From contig CAIVFQ010000161.1 in assembly GCA_903905285.1 (NCBI GenBank), positions 1 through 14,847 on the forward strand: a stretch of 14,847 nucleotides of DNA. Reading direction: 5' to 3'. Below, piece after piece: positions 1 through 7,535 of this stretch. The translations under genes and the position numbers were made by a program. The DNA comes from an uncultured Alphaproteobacteria bacterium. Its GTDB lineage: Bacteria; Pseudomonadota; Alphaproteobacteria; Paracaedibacterales; CAIULA01. Position 1 is the stretch's first letter. Each line of letters opens with the position of its first letter. The notes under the pieces are model-generated. The model saw only the letters and a program-made list of their open reading frames with translations. It had not been told where the DNA came from and ran no database searches.

Positions 1-129
1 CATATGACACAAGAAGACTTTGATGAAACGATCTTAAACTACAATGAAACTCCAAGAAAGAAACTGATGTGGAAAACTCCTCTTCAGGTCTTTAATGAAA
101 ATTTACACTGTGTTGCACTTGCAGCTTGA
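1..129 (+). CDS. IS30-type transposase, C-terminal end only (partial)
   Basis: Frame 1 is open from the window edge to a TGA at 127-129 and gives 42 residues. The stretch NYNETPRKKLMWKTPLQVFN matches the C-terminal signature of IS30-family DDE transposases (typically NNRPRK-LG-KTP-EVF). The last residues VALAA followed by the stop resemble the usual end of these proteins, whose stop codon typically lies within or next to the terminal inverted repeat. The catalytic domain lies outside the window. The gene overlaps the 3' end of the sheath fusion gene on the opposite strand, which shows that the IS end interrupts that gene. IS481/IS3 elements share a similar C-terminal motif, but the VALxx ending favours IS30. 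Confidence 0.75.
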   Translation, partial: HMTQEDFDETILNYNETPRKKLMWKTPLQVFNENLHCVALAA

Positions 130-137
130 ATGTGGCA
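1..137 (+). mobile_element. Right end of an IS30-type insertion sequence
   Basis: This stretch holds the transposase end plus the probable terminal inverted repeat (about 108-137). The reading frame of the sheath gene loses similarity to TssC at about residue 570 (base ~140), which sets the element boundary to within a few bases. The opposite end of the element and any target duplication are outside the window, so the exact limit is an estimate. Confidence 0.6.
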
Positions 138-1849
138 GCAACGTTATCTTTGGTCATAAAGCTGCCGATCTTGTCGCGCATAATCACCTTGATGTAATGG
201 GCAAAACGGGAAGCCGCTAATACATAAGGTAACCGTGCCGACAACGACGCATTCGCGTTGGCATCATCTAAGTTGTACACCTTTGGCTTTTGGCTGGTTT
301 GACCACCAAAAAAGGCCGCGTAGTCTGTTCCCTTGCAGTGACACAAAGAAATAAACCCAAGGTCACTTAGTTCTTTTTCACGACGGTCGGTTATGGCCGT
401 CTCGGTTGGGCACTTCAACGCAATATCACCATCGGTTGTTTTAAAGGTATAGGATGGCAAATCTTCAACAATACCACCGCCCTCAACGCCTCGAATGGCC
501 GCTGTCCAACCATATAAGGAAAAGGCATTGGTGATGCGCTGTCCTAAAATATATGCCGCATTCCCCCAACAGAAATGACTGCTGTTTGAACCGGTGACGT
601 CTTCTTCGAAATTTAACCCATCCACTGGCACGGTATTAGCACCATAGGGAAGCCGCATCAAAACATGGGGCAATACTAACGCAACATAGCGTGAATCTTC
701 GCTGCCACGGAAAGATGTCCATTTAATCAATTCCAGGCTTTCAAAGATTTTGCTTAAATCGCGGGGGACACCCAGGTGTTCAAAGCTGTCTAAATCGAAA
801 AGTTTAGCGTGTGCTGCAGTTATTAACGGGGTGTGGGCCGCTGCGGCAACGCCAGAGATTCTTTCCAACAATTCCAAATCTTGCGGGTGACGGGTGAATT
901 CATAATCACCAACCAGGCATGAATAAGGGTGACCACCAAAGGTGCCGTATTCTTCTTCATAAATCTTTTTAAACAGCTGGCTTTGGTCGAATTCAATGGC
1001 TTTTTCCAAATCTTGCAGCAATTCTTTTTTGGTAATATTCAACAACCTTAGTTTTAAATGGGTGCTGGTTTCTGTGTTCATTACCAAGTAATTCAGACCG
1101 CGCCATGAACCTTCTAACTTTTGAAAGTCAGGGTGGTGCATAACTTCATTCAATTGAGCGCCAATCAATTCATCAATTTGCTGAATACGCTGGCTCATAA
1201 AGGCAACCACATTGTTGGTAACAACAGCCGGTGGATTGGCCAATTGTGTGATAAATTCCCCAAGCATTTGGTGCGCAAAGGGGTTTTGTGTTTCATCGCG
1301 CGCCAATTTTCCTGTTGTTAACAGTTCTGTGAAAACAGGTGTTGGTGTCGCATCAGTAATGGCCAAATCAGCGACCAAGCCGTCATGCTTAGCGGTGTCC
1401 GACATAATCTCGGTCAGCAATTCGTCTAAAGCGTCATTGCCATCAAGTTTGGTTAACAAATCTTTTAAGAGAGTGCGCGATTGATACAAATCTGCCAAGG
1501 GAGGAATTTGCTTTACCAAACTCAACGGGCCAAAGTCATCCATACTTTGGAAAAACAGCTCAACGCTGGTATCACTGCCATCGCCCACCAGTTTGTTAGG
1601 AACCCTTACAGCTAAGCGCGGTTTGATGGATGCCATAATCTCGTTAAAACTATCGCGATCAATTTCAACAAATTTGCGTTCTTTAATTTTTGGCAATGGA
1701 TCGGTCGGCATCCCTGATAAGTCGGCCAATATGCCCACGACAAAAGGTAATTCCTTCATCTCGATAGCATTGCCGATTTCAACATCATAAGTGATTTGCA
1801 CACGGGGCGGACGCACACGATCCAGTTTGTGTTGTATACTTTCTGACAT
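92..1849 (-). CDS. TssB-TssC (VipA-VipB) fused type VI secretion sheath protein, C-terminally truncated by an IS
   Basis: One uninterrupted 585-residue frame carries both subunits of the contractile T6SS sheath, which surrounds the Hcp tube and contracts to drive secretion. Residues 1 to ~160 are TssB: RPPRVQITYDVEIG, LPFVVGILADLSG and KFVEIDRD near residues 14-65, then MDDFGP, with the domain ending around DGNDALDELL. Residues ~165-569 are TssC: GKLARDE, AQLNEVMHHPDFQKLEGSWR (231-250), FGGHPYSCLVGDYEF, LPYGANTVPVDGLNFEED and RDKIGSF (558-564). TssB and TssC are normally separate adjacent genes, so the fusion is unusual. The last ~16 residues read through the end of an IS, and roughly 75 residues expected after RDKIGSF are absent. 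The start is ATG at 1849 with GGAG about 10 bases upstream. An in-frame Met149 (ATG at 1405) could in principle start a separate TssC. No other T6SS gene is in the window. Confidence 0.9.
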   Translation of the reverse strand: MSESIQHKLDRVRPPRVQITYDVEIGNAIEMKELPFVVGILADLSGMPTDPLPKIKERKFVEIDRDSFNEIMASIKPRLAVRVPNKLVGDGSDTSVELFFQSMDDFGPLSLVKQIPPLADLYQSRTLLKDLLTKLDGNDALDELLTEIMSDTAKHDGLVADLAITDATPTPVFTELLTTGKLARDETQNPFAHQMLGEFITQLANPPAVVTNNVVAFMSQRIQQIDELIGAQLNEVMHHPDFQKLEGSWRGLNYLVMNTETSTHLKLRLLNITKKELLQDLEKAIEFDQSQLFKKIYEEEYGTFGGHPYSCLVGDYEFTRHPQDLELLERISGVAAAAHTPLITAAHAKLFDLDSFEHLGVPRDLSKIFESLELIKWTSFRGSEDSRYVALVLPHVLMRLPYGANTVPVDGLNFEEDVTGSNSSHFCWGNAAYILGQRITNAFSLYGWTAAIRGVEGGGIVEDLPSYTFKTTDGDIALKCPTETAITDRREKELSDLGFISLCHCKGTDYAAFFGGQTSQKPKVYNLDDANANASLSARLPYVLAASRFAHYIKVIMRDKIGSFMTKDNVAATFKLQVQHSVNFH

Positions 1850-1876
1850 TGTTCTCTGTCTCCTCTGTCCTTTTAA

Positions 1877-1933
1877 TCAGGTTTCAGTCTTTTTTATGGT
1901 GGCCCCAATGGGCCTGGCCGAATTCTTTTTCAT
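1877..1933 (-). CDS. Possible 18-residue leader peptide upstream of the tssB-tssC fusion
   Basis: An ATG at 1933 preceded by AAAGGTAAG opens an 18-codon frame (MKKNSARPIGATIKKTET) ending at TGA, 27 bases before the sheath gene. It contains a hairpin, GGCCC-CAAT-GGGCC, at 1901-1914. No family is recognised. It could be a translated leader, a gene relic or chance. The rest of the divergent 1850-2015 spacer shows no convincing promoter. Confidence 0.2.
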   Translation of the reverse strand: MKKNSARPIGATIKKTET

Positions 1934-2015
1934 TGTCTTACCTTTAAAAGTACAATCCTTATCGTTAAGATTGCGTTAATTTTTAGTATTTTGTTTTAAG
2001 AACTGTTAGAAAATC

Positions 2016-2779
2016 ATGTCTGCTCTTTATCGTTACAAAATAACCATCGAATATGACGGCACCCGTTTTTGTGGATGGCAACGTCAAAGTCACCCGTTAA
2101 AAGGTGAGCTGATAACCGTTCAAGGCGCCCTATCGATCGCTGTTTTTAAACTTACCAAGCAAGAGGTTTTGGTGGAGGGTGCTGGTCGCACCGACGCGGG
2201 TGTTCATGCCACGGGTCAAGTTGGGCATTTCGATCTTGATAAATATTTTCCCCCCTTACAGCTGCGAGATGCATTAAATTTTTATCTGCAAGATCAGGGT
2301 GTGTCTGTTTTAGAGGTTGAGGAAGCTGACAGTACGTTTCATGCGCGATTCTCGGCCACCGTGCGCACGTACAACTATTGTATTATCAATCGGCGCGCAC
2401 CCTTGGTGATTGACCCTGAACGGGCGTGGCACGTCATGGCGCCTTAGATGTGGGGGCAATGCAAGAAGCCGCCAAAGAGTTGGTAGGACATTATGATTTC
2501 AGCGCCTTTCGTGCCACCAAATGTCAGGGGAAAAACCCCGTCAAAACCTTAACCCGTTTTGATGTTGTGGCTGAAAAGGACAGGATTATGGCGACCATTC
2601 AATCGCGGTCATTTTTGCATCACCAAGTGCGCATTATGATGGGCACTTTAAAACGCGTGGGCGAGGGGAAATGGACCCGTGAAGATGTCATCAAAATTCG
2701 CGATTCTAAACAACGACATCTTTCCGGCCCCACCGCCCCCGCCTATGGGTTATATTTGACGGGGGTCAGTTATGATTAA
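2016..2779 (+). pseudogene. truA: tRNA pseudouridine(38-40) synthase TruA, frameshifted
   Basis: TruA converts U38-40 of the tRNA anticodon arm to pseudouridine. The first frame (2016-2447) begins YKITIEYDGTRFCGWQRQ and contains the catalytic motif GRTDAGVHATGQ with the active-site Asp at residue 60, the E. coli position. It runs to RAPLVIDPERAWHVMAP and stops. The second frame continues from about 2438 (ALDVGAMQEAAKELVGHYDFSAFR) through RSFLHHQVRIMMGTL to a TAA at 2777-2779. The frames join where TruA normally reads HVxxPLDV, so one base has been lost at about 2436-2446, near GCGCCTTAG. Both halves together are about 254 residues, normal for the family. No slippery heptamer is visible, so programmed frameshifting is unlikely: this is either a recent pseudogene or a sequencing error. 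The 3' end overlaps the convergent gene by 4 bases. Confidence 0.85.
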
Positions 2780-3909
2780 AAGGGTGAATAAAGATTCTTT
2801 AAACTGTGGTGAGCGACAACGCCGTCGCTTAGGGCGCCCAGAGTTCCAGAGCGGCGTTGTATGTTATACAAGCCTTGCGCATCTTCATGGTCCAACAACC
2901 AATGCAAGGTCAGGGCATGGCGGCCACCATAACTGGTGATTGACCAAAACGCCAAACTTTTCCCTCTTCTTCCAGCAATGAAATCTTCAACAGAGCAATT
3001 CTCCCCTGAAGAAACATTAATGTCTCCATCCCCCATATGCGTACTAAACCCGGCATCATAAAAGACGCCACTATCATGGTTGATTGTTGTTCCTGTGGGC
3101 GTTTGCCAAAAGCTGATATAGGGATCAAATCCCTTAGCGTATCCTCCTTCTGCAAGTGGCGCGTCTGGATCAAGCCAATATTGAGGACGAAACAGAAGAT
3201 CCTGAGAACCCTCAGCAGCTGATATATACGCCTGGGCAACGAAAAATACATCAATATCTTTGTCTGCGATACCTGTAATTTGTTGTTGAAGAACACTAGG
3301 TAACAAAGGTCGAGAAAACGTTGTGTCTAATTTTTGCTTTACGGGCACTATGTCAACAAGAACACGTTTTTGGCCCTCCCACATGTCATTGCCAAATTCT
3401 GGTTGATAGGGGTGGAGAACGGGCATTTTAGGAAAATAGTCGTAGTACATTTTATGACGATCTACTTCTTTCAAGCGTGACCCTTGAATCTTTTGAGAAC
3501 TTTCAATCAAACGCGCAACTACAGCTTGGTGCTTGCGAACATGATCAGCACCACCACCGCTAAGATTAACGCCATGTGTAGCCTTTTGTCTAACGGCAAA
3601 GTTTAACCCCCGTACTATCAAGGCACGTTCTGCTGGGGTCGCTTCGTTCTCACTGATGCCGCCAACACCCACGCCACTGCCAATAATCAGGGCAATTTTC
3701 CGGGCAGCATTCCCATCTCTTGCGGCATTTTCTTGCAGATGATAAATGAACTGAACAGCCTTGCAGGGCTGATCGGCTACATCAGGAATGCGCCTTCCCT
3801 GAAAAGCTGCGTATTCACGCTCTATCTGGGCCTCAAGTCCCATCGCCTGACTGTAAAGCCCGCCCAATAAACAAACAAAGAAAAAGACCTTGCTTAAAAC
3901 TTTCACCAT
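2776..3909 (-). CDS. Exported protein of unknown function, paralog of the upstream neighbour
   Basis: I do not recognise a domain family. The protein has 377 residues and begins with a clear signal peptide: MVK, a hydrophobic core to about residue 20, and likely cleavage after QAMG at residue 24. It aligns along its length with the gene at 3993-5075. Shared blocks are YHLQENA, RKIALIIGSGVGVGG, ATPAERALIVRGLNFAVR, HPYQ, FRPQYW, SLAFWSI, RHALTLHWLLD and VAHHSLKNLY at the C-terminus. The glycine-rich GSGVGVGG and the C-terminal histidine motifs are conserved, but no catalytic set is evident. The start is ATG at 3909, with GTG as second codon aligned to the ATG of the paralog. A good sigma70-like promoter lies just upstream. 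The periplasm or beyond is the expected location. Nearness to a T6SS gene does not by itself make it an effector. Confidence 0.75.
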   Translation of the reverse strand: MVKVLSKVFFFVCLLGGLYSQAMGLEAQIEREYAAFQGRRIPDVADQPCKAVQFIYHLQENAARDGNAARKIALIIGSGVGVGGISENEATPAERALIVRGLNFAVRQKATHGVNLSGGGADHVRKHQAVVARLIESSQKIQGSRLKEVDRHKMYYDYFPKMPVLHPYQPEFGNDMWEGQKRVLVDIVPVKQKLDTTFSRPLLPSVLQQQITGIADKDIDVFFVAQAYISAAEGSQDLLFRPQYWLDPDAPLAEGGYAKGFDPYISFWQTPTGTTINHDSGVFYDAGFSTHMGDGDINVSSGENCSVEDFIAGRRGKSLAFWSITSYGGRHALTLHWLLDHEDAQGLYNIQRRSGTLGALSDGVVAHHSLKNLYSPF

Positions 3910-3942
3910 CAGAAATTAATTCTTATAGAACTCTATTTTCTG

Positions 3943-3970
3943 AATATAATGTTTCTTTTGTTACTTTCAA
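3943..3970 (-). promoter_or_regulatory. Predicted sigma70-type promoter of the exported-protein gene at 2776-3909
   Basis: On the minus strand, TTGAAA (3970-3965) is separated by 16 bases from TATATT (3948-3943). Each box matches the consensus at 5 of 6 positions. The expected start is near 3935, about 26 bases before the ATG at 3909. It indicates that the second paralog can be transcribed independently of the first. Confidence 0.5.
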
Positions 3971-3992
3971 GTTAATAAACAAAAATCAGCAT

Positions 3993-5075
3993 CTAAAACG
4001 CAAAGTTATAAAGCTTTCTTAAACTGTGGTGAGCCGCAATACGATCGCTTAAACCACCCAAGGTTTTATCAGAAAGGTCCGCAACAATATCCCACAAATT
4101 TTGAGGATCATCCCCTTCTAGAATCCAATGAAGCGTCAAGGCATGACGGTCATTAACCGGATTACGACATAAAGACCAAAAAGCCAAACTGCCCGAAGGT
4201 GTCGGCAAAATCCGTTCCACAGAAAAATTATCCGGTGACGAGACACTGTCATGTACGTGTACATCTTGTGTTGTTTCATCACCTTCGGTTAACGTCTCAC
4301 CATAAGGGGCCTTAGAAAACCGCGCCCACACGTTGTTCTGCCATCTTTCTCCATTGGGCGAAACCCAATAATGGGGCCTAAAGAGAGTGGTATTGATTTC
4401 ATCACCTGGAATCTTTTGTTGGGCAATGAAAAACAGATCAAGGTTTTCATCTGAAAGCGCGCTAACACTATCCCGAATATCAACAGGTAAGAAATCTCGG
4501 GCCACAGAAAACCCAAGCTTTGTTGCAACAGAAAACATGAATGGGTGACTTAAGGCATTGTAAGGGTGAAACACCGGGGCCTGAGGATAAAAACCATCAT
4601 AGTTTGGATTCTTTTCCACGTTATTTAAGGACAATTTTTGAATTTCTTGAGAACGATCAATTAAACGATCAACCATACTTTGGTGCCCGTTAGAATGAGC
4701 ATCCGAACCAAGCAACATAAGGTTAAATTCTGCTTTTTGAACTTTTTTTCTAACGGCAAAGTTTATACCCCTTACCATCAGGGCACGCTCTGTTGGTGTG
4801 GCTTTGCGTTCACCCATGCCCCCAACACCAGCACCTGTGGCAATAATTAGGGCAATTTTTTTTGCTGCATTTTCGATTTTGTCAGCATTTTCTTGTAAAT
4901 AACAAAGGTACTGAACAGGCTTTGATATTCCAGGAACTTTACAACTTTGAAACTTTTTGTATCCTTGTTCTATGTCAGCTATAAGCTGTATATCTGGATC
5001 GGCAGCACCCATTGCCTGACTGTAAATCCCGCCTAACAAACAACCTAAGAAAAAAACTTTCTTTAAAACTTTCAT
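3993..5075 (-). CDS. Exported protein of unknown function, tandem paralog
   Basis: This gene gives 360 residues from the ATG at 5075. The signal peptide MKVLKKVFFLGCLLGGIYSQ ends at AMG (cleavage near residue 23) and is almost identical to that of the downstream paralog. Shared blocks are YLQENA, KKIALIIATGAGVGG, KATPTERALMVRGINFAVR, HPY, FRPHYW, SLAFWSLC, RHALTLHWILEGDDPQNLWDI and IAAHHSLRKLY. The middle third, the segment after INFAVR to about HPYN and the region around FRPHYW, diverges most. A TTG six bases upstream (5081) has better spacing to GAGGG and could be the true start, adding two residues. The two genes lie head to tail with 83 bases between them and clearly arose by duplication. 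No known domain is recognised, and the role is unknown. Confidence 0.75.
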   Translation of the reverse strand: MKVLKKVFFLGCLLGGIYSQAMGAADPDIQLIADIEQGYKKFQSCKVPGISKPVQYLCYLQENADKIENAAKKIALIIATGAGVGGMGERKATPTERALMVRGINFAVRKKVQKAEFNLMLLGSDAHSNGHQSMVDRLIDRSQEIQKLSLNNVEKNPNYDGFYPQAPVFHPYNALSHPFMFSVATKLGFSVARDFLPVDIRDSVSALSDENLDLFFIAQQKIPGDEINTTLFRPHYWVSPNGERWQNNVWARFSKAPYGETLTEGDETTQDVHVHDSVSSPDNFSVERILPTPSGSLAFWSLCRNPVNDRHALTLHWILEGDDPQNLWDIVADLSDKTLGGLSDRIAAHHSLRKLYNFAF

Positions 5076-5149
5076 GATCAAAAATTACCCTCTTGAATAC
5101 ACTATTTTTTAAATGGTAGACTTCGGTGTCTTAATTTTTGGTTAATGAA

Positions 5150-6118
5150 ATGCCACAAAAAACTGCTGTCGTTTTAATGAATCTAGGCGGGCCCAACTGC
5201 TTAAAAGCAGTGCGGCCGTTTTTATTTAATTTATTTTATGACCCAGCCATTCTTAATTTTTCTAACCCGCTGCGATGGGTCTTGGCGCAAATGATCAGCC
5301 GCTTGCGTGCCAAAAAGGCCCAGGGTATTTATGAAAAAATGGGTGGGAAGTCACCGTTGTTAGAAAACACTCAGGCGCAGGCAAGAGCCCTGGAACAGCT
5401 GTTATCGACTGAAAAGAATACCTATCGGGTTTTTATCGCCATGCGCTGTTGGCACCCGTTAACGGGTGAAACCATTAAACAGGTTAAGGCATTCGTCCCA
5501 GACCAGGTTATCTTGTTGCCGTTATACCCACAATTTTCCACGACCACCACGGGGTCATCTTTTCAAGAATGGCATGAACAGGCTGAGAAGTTGGGTTTGA
5601 CGGTGCCCACCTATGAAGTGAACCCTTACTATGACGATGATGATTTTATTGAGGCACACGTTGATCTTTTATTGCCGATTTATCAACAGGCAAAGACCTA
5701 TGGAACGCCACGCATCTTGTTTTCAGCTCACAGCCTACCCCAAAAGGTGATTAATAAGGGCGACCCCTATCAAAAGCAGACCGAAGCAAGCGTACAGGCG
5801 ATTGTTAAAAAACTAGAAATCAAATTTGATTGTTTGATTGATTATCAACTTTGTTATCAAAGTCGGGTTGGGCCCATTCAATGGTTGACACCAACCACCG
5901 AAGAGGCCTTATCGAAGGCTGCTGAAGAAAAAATCCCGGTAGTTGTCGTGCCAATCAGTTTCGTTTCAGACCATTCAGAAACGTTGGTAGAGTTGGATGA
6001 AGACTATAAAACAGTCGCCCTGCAGAAGGGCATTCCTTTTTACGGACGGGTACCAAGCCTGGGCTGTCATCCACTGTTTATTAAAAGTTTGGCTAACCAG
6101 ATTGAATTTCCAGCTTAG
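5150..6118 (+). CDS. hemH: Ferrochelatase (protoporphyrin ferrochelatase)
   Basis: HemH inserts Fe2+ into protoporphyrin IX, the last step of protoheme synthesis, at the cytoplasmic face of the inner membrane. The 322 residues are a normal bacterial length. Visible motifs are KTAVVLMNLGGP at the N-terminus, GKSPLLENTQAQA, LLPLYPQFSTTTTGSS, FSAHSLPQKV with the catalytic His at residue 194, YQSRVGPIQWLTPTTEE, and ISFVSDHSETLVELD (273-283) with the conserved Glu. I chose the ATG at 5150 because the family starts a few residues before the AVVLxNLGGP motif. A TTG at 5138 would only add four residues. The Shine-Dalgarno match is weak. The gene is divergent from the exported-protein gene on its left and converges on frr. 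It appears intact. Confidence 0.95.
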   Translation: MPQKTAVVLMNLGGPNCLKAVRPFLFNLFYDPAILNFSNPLRWVLAQMISRLRAKKAQGIYEKMGGKSPLLENTQAQARALEQLLSTEKNTYRVFIAMRCWHPLTGETIKQVKAFVPDQVILLPLYPQFSTTTTGSSFQEWHEQAEKLGLTVPTYEVNPYYDDDDFIEAHVDLLLPIYQQAKTYGTPRILFSAHSLPQKVINKGDPYQKQTEASVQAIVKKLEIKFDCLIDYQLCYQSRVGPIQWLTPTTEEALSKAAEEKIPVVVVPISFVSDHSETLVELDEDYKTVALQKGIPFYGRVPSLGCHPLFIKSLANQIEFPA

Positions 6119-6125
6119 GACGTTA

Positions 6126-6144
6126 CACCCGGGCAAGCCGGGTG
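6126..6144. terminator. Stem-loop between convergent hemH and frr, possible bidirectional terminator
   Basis: A perfect 7-bp GC-rich stem, CACCCGG-GCAAG-CCGGGTG, sits 8 bases after the hemH stop and 25 bases before the frr stop. The position between two converging genes fits a shared transcription stop. Neither side is followed by a T run, so it is not a canonical intrinsic terminator. Confidence 0.4.
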
Positions 6145-6169
6145 CATGGTTGGACCTCTTAAAAAGCCC

Positions 6170-6739
6170 TTAAACGTGCATAATCTCTTTTTGTTTATGC
6201 ACAACCATTTCATCCATTTTTTTAACATGTCCGTCTGTTAGCGTTTGCATTTCTTCTGACAAGCGGTGGAGTTCATCTTCAGAAATATCCCCATCTTTCT
6301 CGGATTTTTTTAGGTGTTCCATACCATCGCGGCGGACGTTACGAACACTAATCTTTGCCTCTTCAGCATATTTAGCCGCCAGCTTTGCTAATTCTTGGCG
6401 TCTTTGTTCGTTCATGGCCGGCAAAGGAATACGTAACAATTGACCTTCAACCGCAGGGTTCAAGCCTAAGTCTGATTCGCGAATGGCTTTCTCTACGGCC
6501 TTGACCATTCCTTTATCCCAAATCTGCACCGTTAAAAGGCGCGGTTCTGGGGCTCCAACGGTGGCAACCTGAGAAAGAGGCATCAGGGCACCGTAGGCAT
6601 CAACCTTAATCGGATCTAACAAACTGACCGTTGCACGACCAGCACGAATGCCACTATATTCACGACTTAAAACTTCAACAACCGCATCCATGCGACGGTT
6701 AAAATCAGCCAAACGGGTATCAAAACGATTCAAAGACAT
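6170..6739 (-). CDS. frr: Ribosome recycling factor
   Basis: RRF acts with EF-G to split the post-termination ribosome and free it from mRNA. The 189 residues are close to the usual 185. The N-terminal helix ([20 protein letters not shown]) leads into the family signature [21 protein letters not shown]. The inserted beta domain follows, with [21 protein letters not shown] and [16 protein letters not shown]. The C-terminal helices include [28 protein letters not shown], with the conserved arginine pair. The start is ATG at 6739 with AAGGTGAG close upstream. It is the last gene of the rpsB-tsf-pyrH-frr series, 25 bases after pyrH. The uppS-cdsA genes that often follow in alphaproteobacteria are not there; hemH lies next, on the opposite strand. 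Confidence 0.96.
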   Translation of the reverse strand: MSLNRFDTRLADFNRRMDAVVEVLSREYSGIRAGRATVSLLDPIKVDAYGALMPLSQVATVGAPEPRLLTVQIWDKGMVKAVEKAIRESDLGLNPAVEGQLLRIPLPAMNEQRRQELAKLAAKYAEEAKISVRNVRRDGMEHLKKSEKDGDISEDELHRLSEEMQTLTDGHVKKMDEMVVHKQKEIMHV

Positions 6740-6764
6740 AGTCTCACCTTAAGTCATAAAAAAT

Positions 6765-7514
6765 TTAAGAAATGAACGTAAATTGTGCGGTTTTATTCAA
6801 AACTTTGCTGAACCCATTATTTTCATAAATTGAAAAGACCGCAATAGGAATTTTATTTTCTTTTGCCAATGTGATCGCCGTCATGTCCATAACCTTCAGC
6901 TTTTTCTCTATCACTTCTCGATAGGTTAAAGTGGGCAAAAAGTTAGCATCGGCATGATGGGTGGGGTCAGCTGTGTAAACACCCGCAACCTTTGTGGCCT
7001 TAAGCAATAAATCACAATCAAGTTCGGATGCGCGCAAAGCCGCCGCCGTATCGGTTGTAAAATAAGGGTTACCAGTTCCCGCAACACAAATAACAACACG
7101 TTTTTTGTTGAGATGCTCAATTGCTTTGCGGCGCGCAAATGTTTCACCCACGTTGGGAATAGGCATAGCCGACATCAAGCAACAGGGAATCCCATGATTC
7201 TCTAAAACATTTTGTAAGGCTAATCCATTGATGATCGTCGCTAACATGCCCATATGGTCAGAGGTTGTGCGATCTGTTGGGGGGGAAGATTCAGCTTGCA
7301 CACCCCGATAGATATTCCCACCACCCACAACAATAACGATCTCTACGCCAGTCTGATAAACAGACTGAATATCGTGCGCCAGCTTTTCCAACATCTTGGG
7401 GTCGATGCCAAACTTCTTATGACCTTGGCCAGCAGGCGGCTGCAGACTTGCTAAAGCTTCGCCTGATAGTTTAAGCAGAACCCGCTGATAGCCGTCTTTT
7501 GGCGCAGATAACAC
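6765..7514 (-). CDS. pyrH: Uridylate kinase (UMP kinase)
   Basis: PyrH phosphorylates UMP to UDP in pyrimidine nucleotide synthesis and is a hexameric amino-acid-kinase-fold enzyme in the cytoplasm. The 249 residues show RVLLKLSGEAL (11-21), the glycine-rich VVGGGNIYRG (62-71), DHMGMLATIINGLALQ (86-101), the nucleotide-binding VAGTGNPYFTTDTAAALRA (144-162), LKATKVAGVYTADP, and MDMTAITLAKENKIPI near the end. The GTG at 7514 is the only start that gives the expected short N-terminus; AAGG lies about 10 bases before it. The gene begins 21 bases after the tsf stop, so the two are almost certainly cotranscribed. Nothing is missing. Confidence 0.96.
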   Translation of the reverse strand: MLSAPKDGYQRVLLKLSGEALASLQPPAGQGHKKFGIDPKMLEKLAHDIQSVYQTGVEIVIVVGGGNIYRGVQAESSPPTDRTTSDHMGMLATIINGLALQNVLENHGIPCCLMSAMPIPNVGETFARRKAIEHLNKKRVVICVAGTGNPYFTTDTAAALRASELDCDLLLKATKVAGVYTADPTHHADANFLPTLTYREVIEKKLKVMDMTAITLAKENKIPIAVFSIYENNGFSKVLNKTAQFTFIS

Positions 7515-7535
7515 AACAGTTAGCCTTTTTAATAA

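Noticed and set aside
2430..2450. Programmed -1 frameshifting in truA
   Set aside because: No slippery heptamer and no downstream stimulatory structure are evident at the junction, and TruA is not known to use one.
2910..3296. 128-residue frame inside the exported-protein gene
   Set aside because: It is a shadow frame of the paralog gene; the main frame has a signal peptide and paralog conservation.
5138..5150. TTG start for hemH
   Set aside because: It adds only four non-conserved residues, and the ATG at 5150 fits the family N-terminus.
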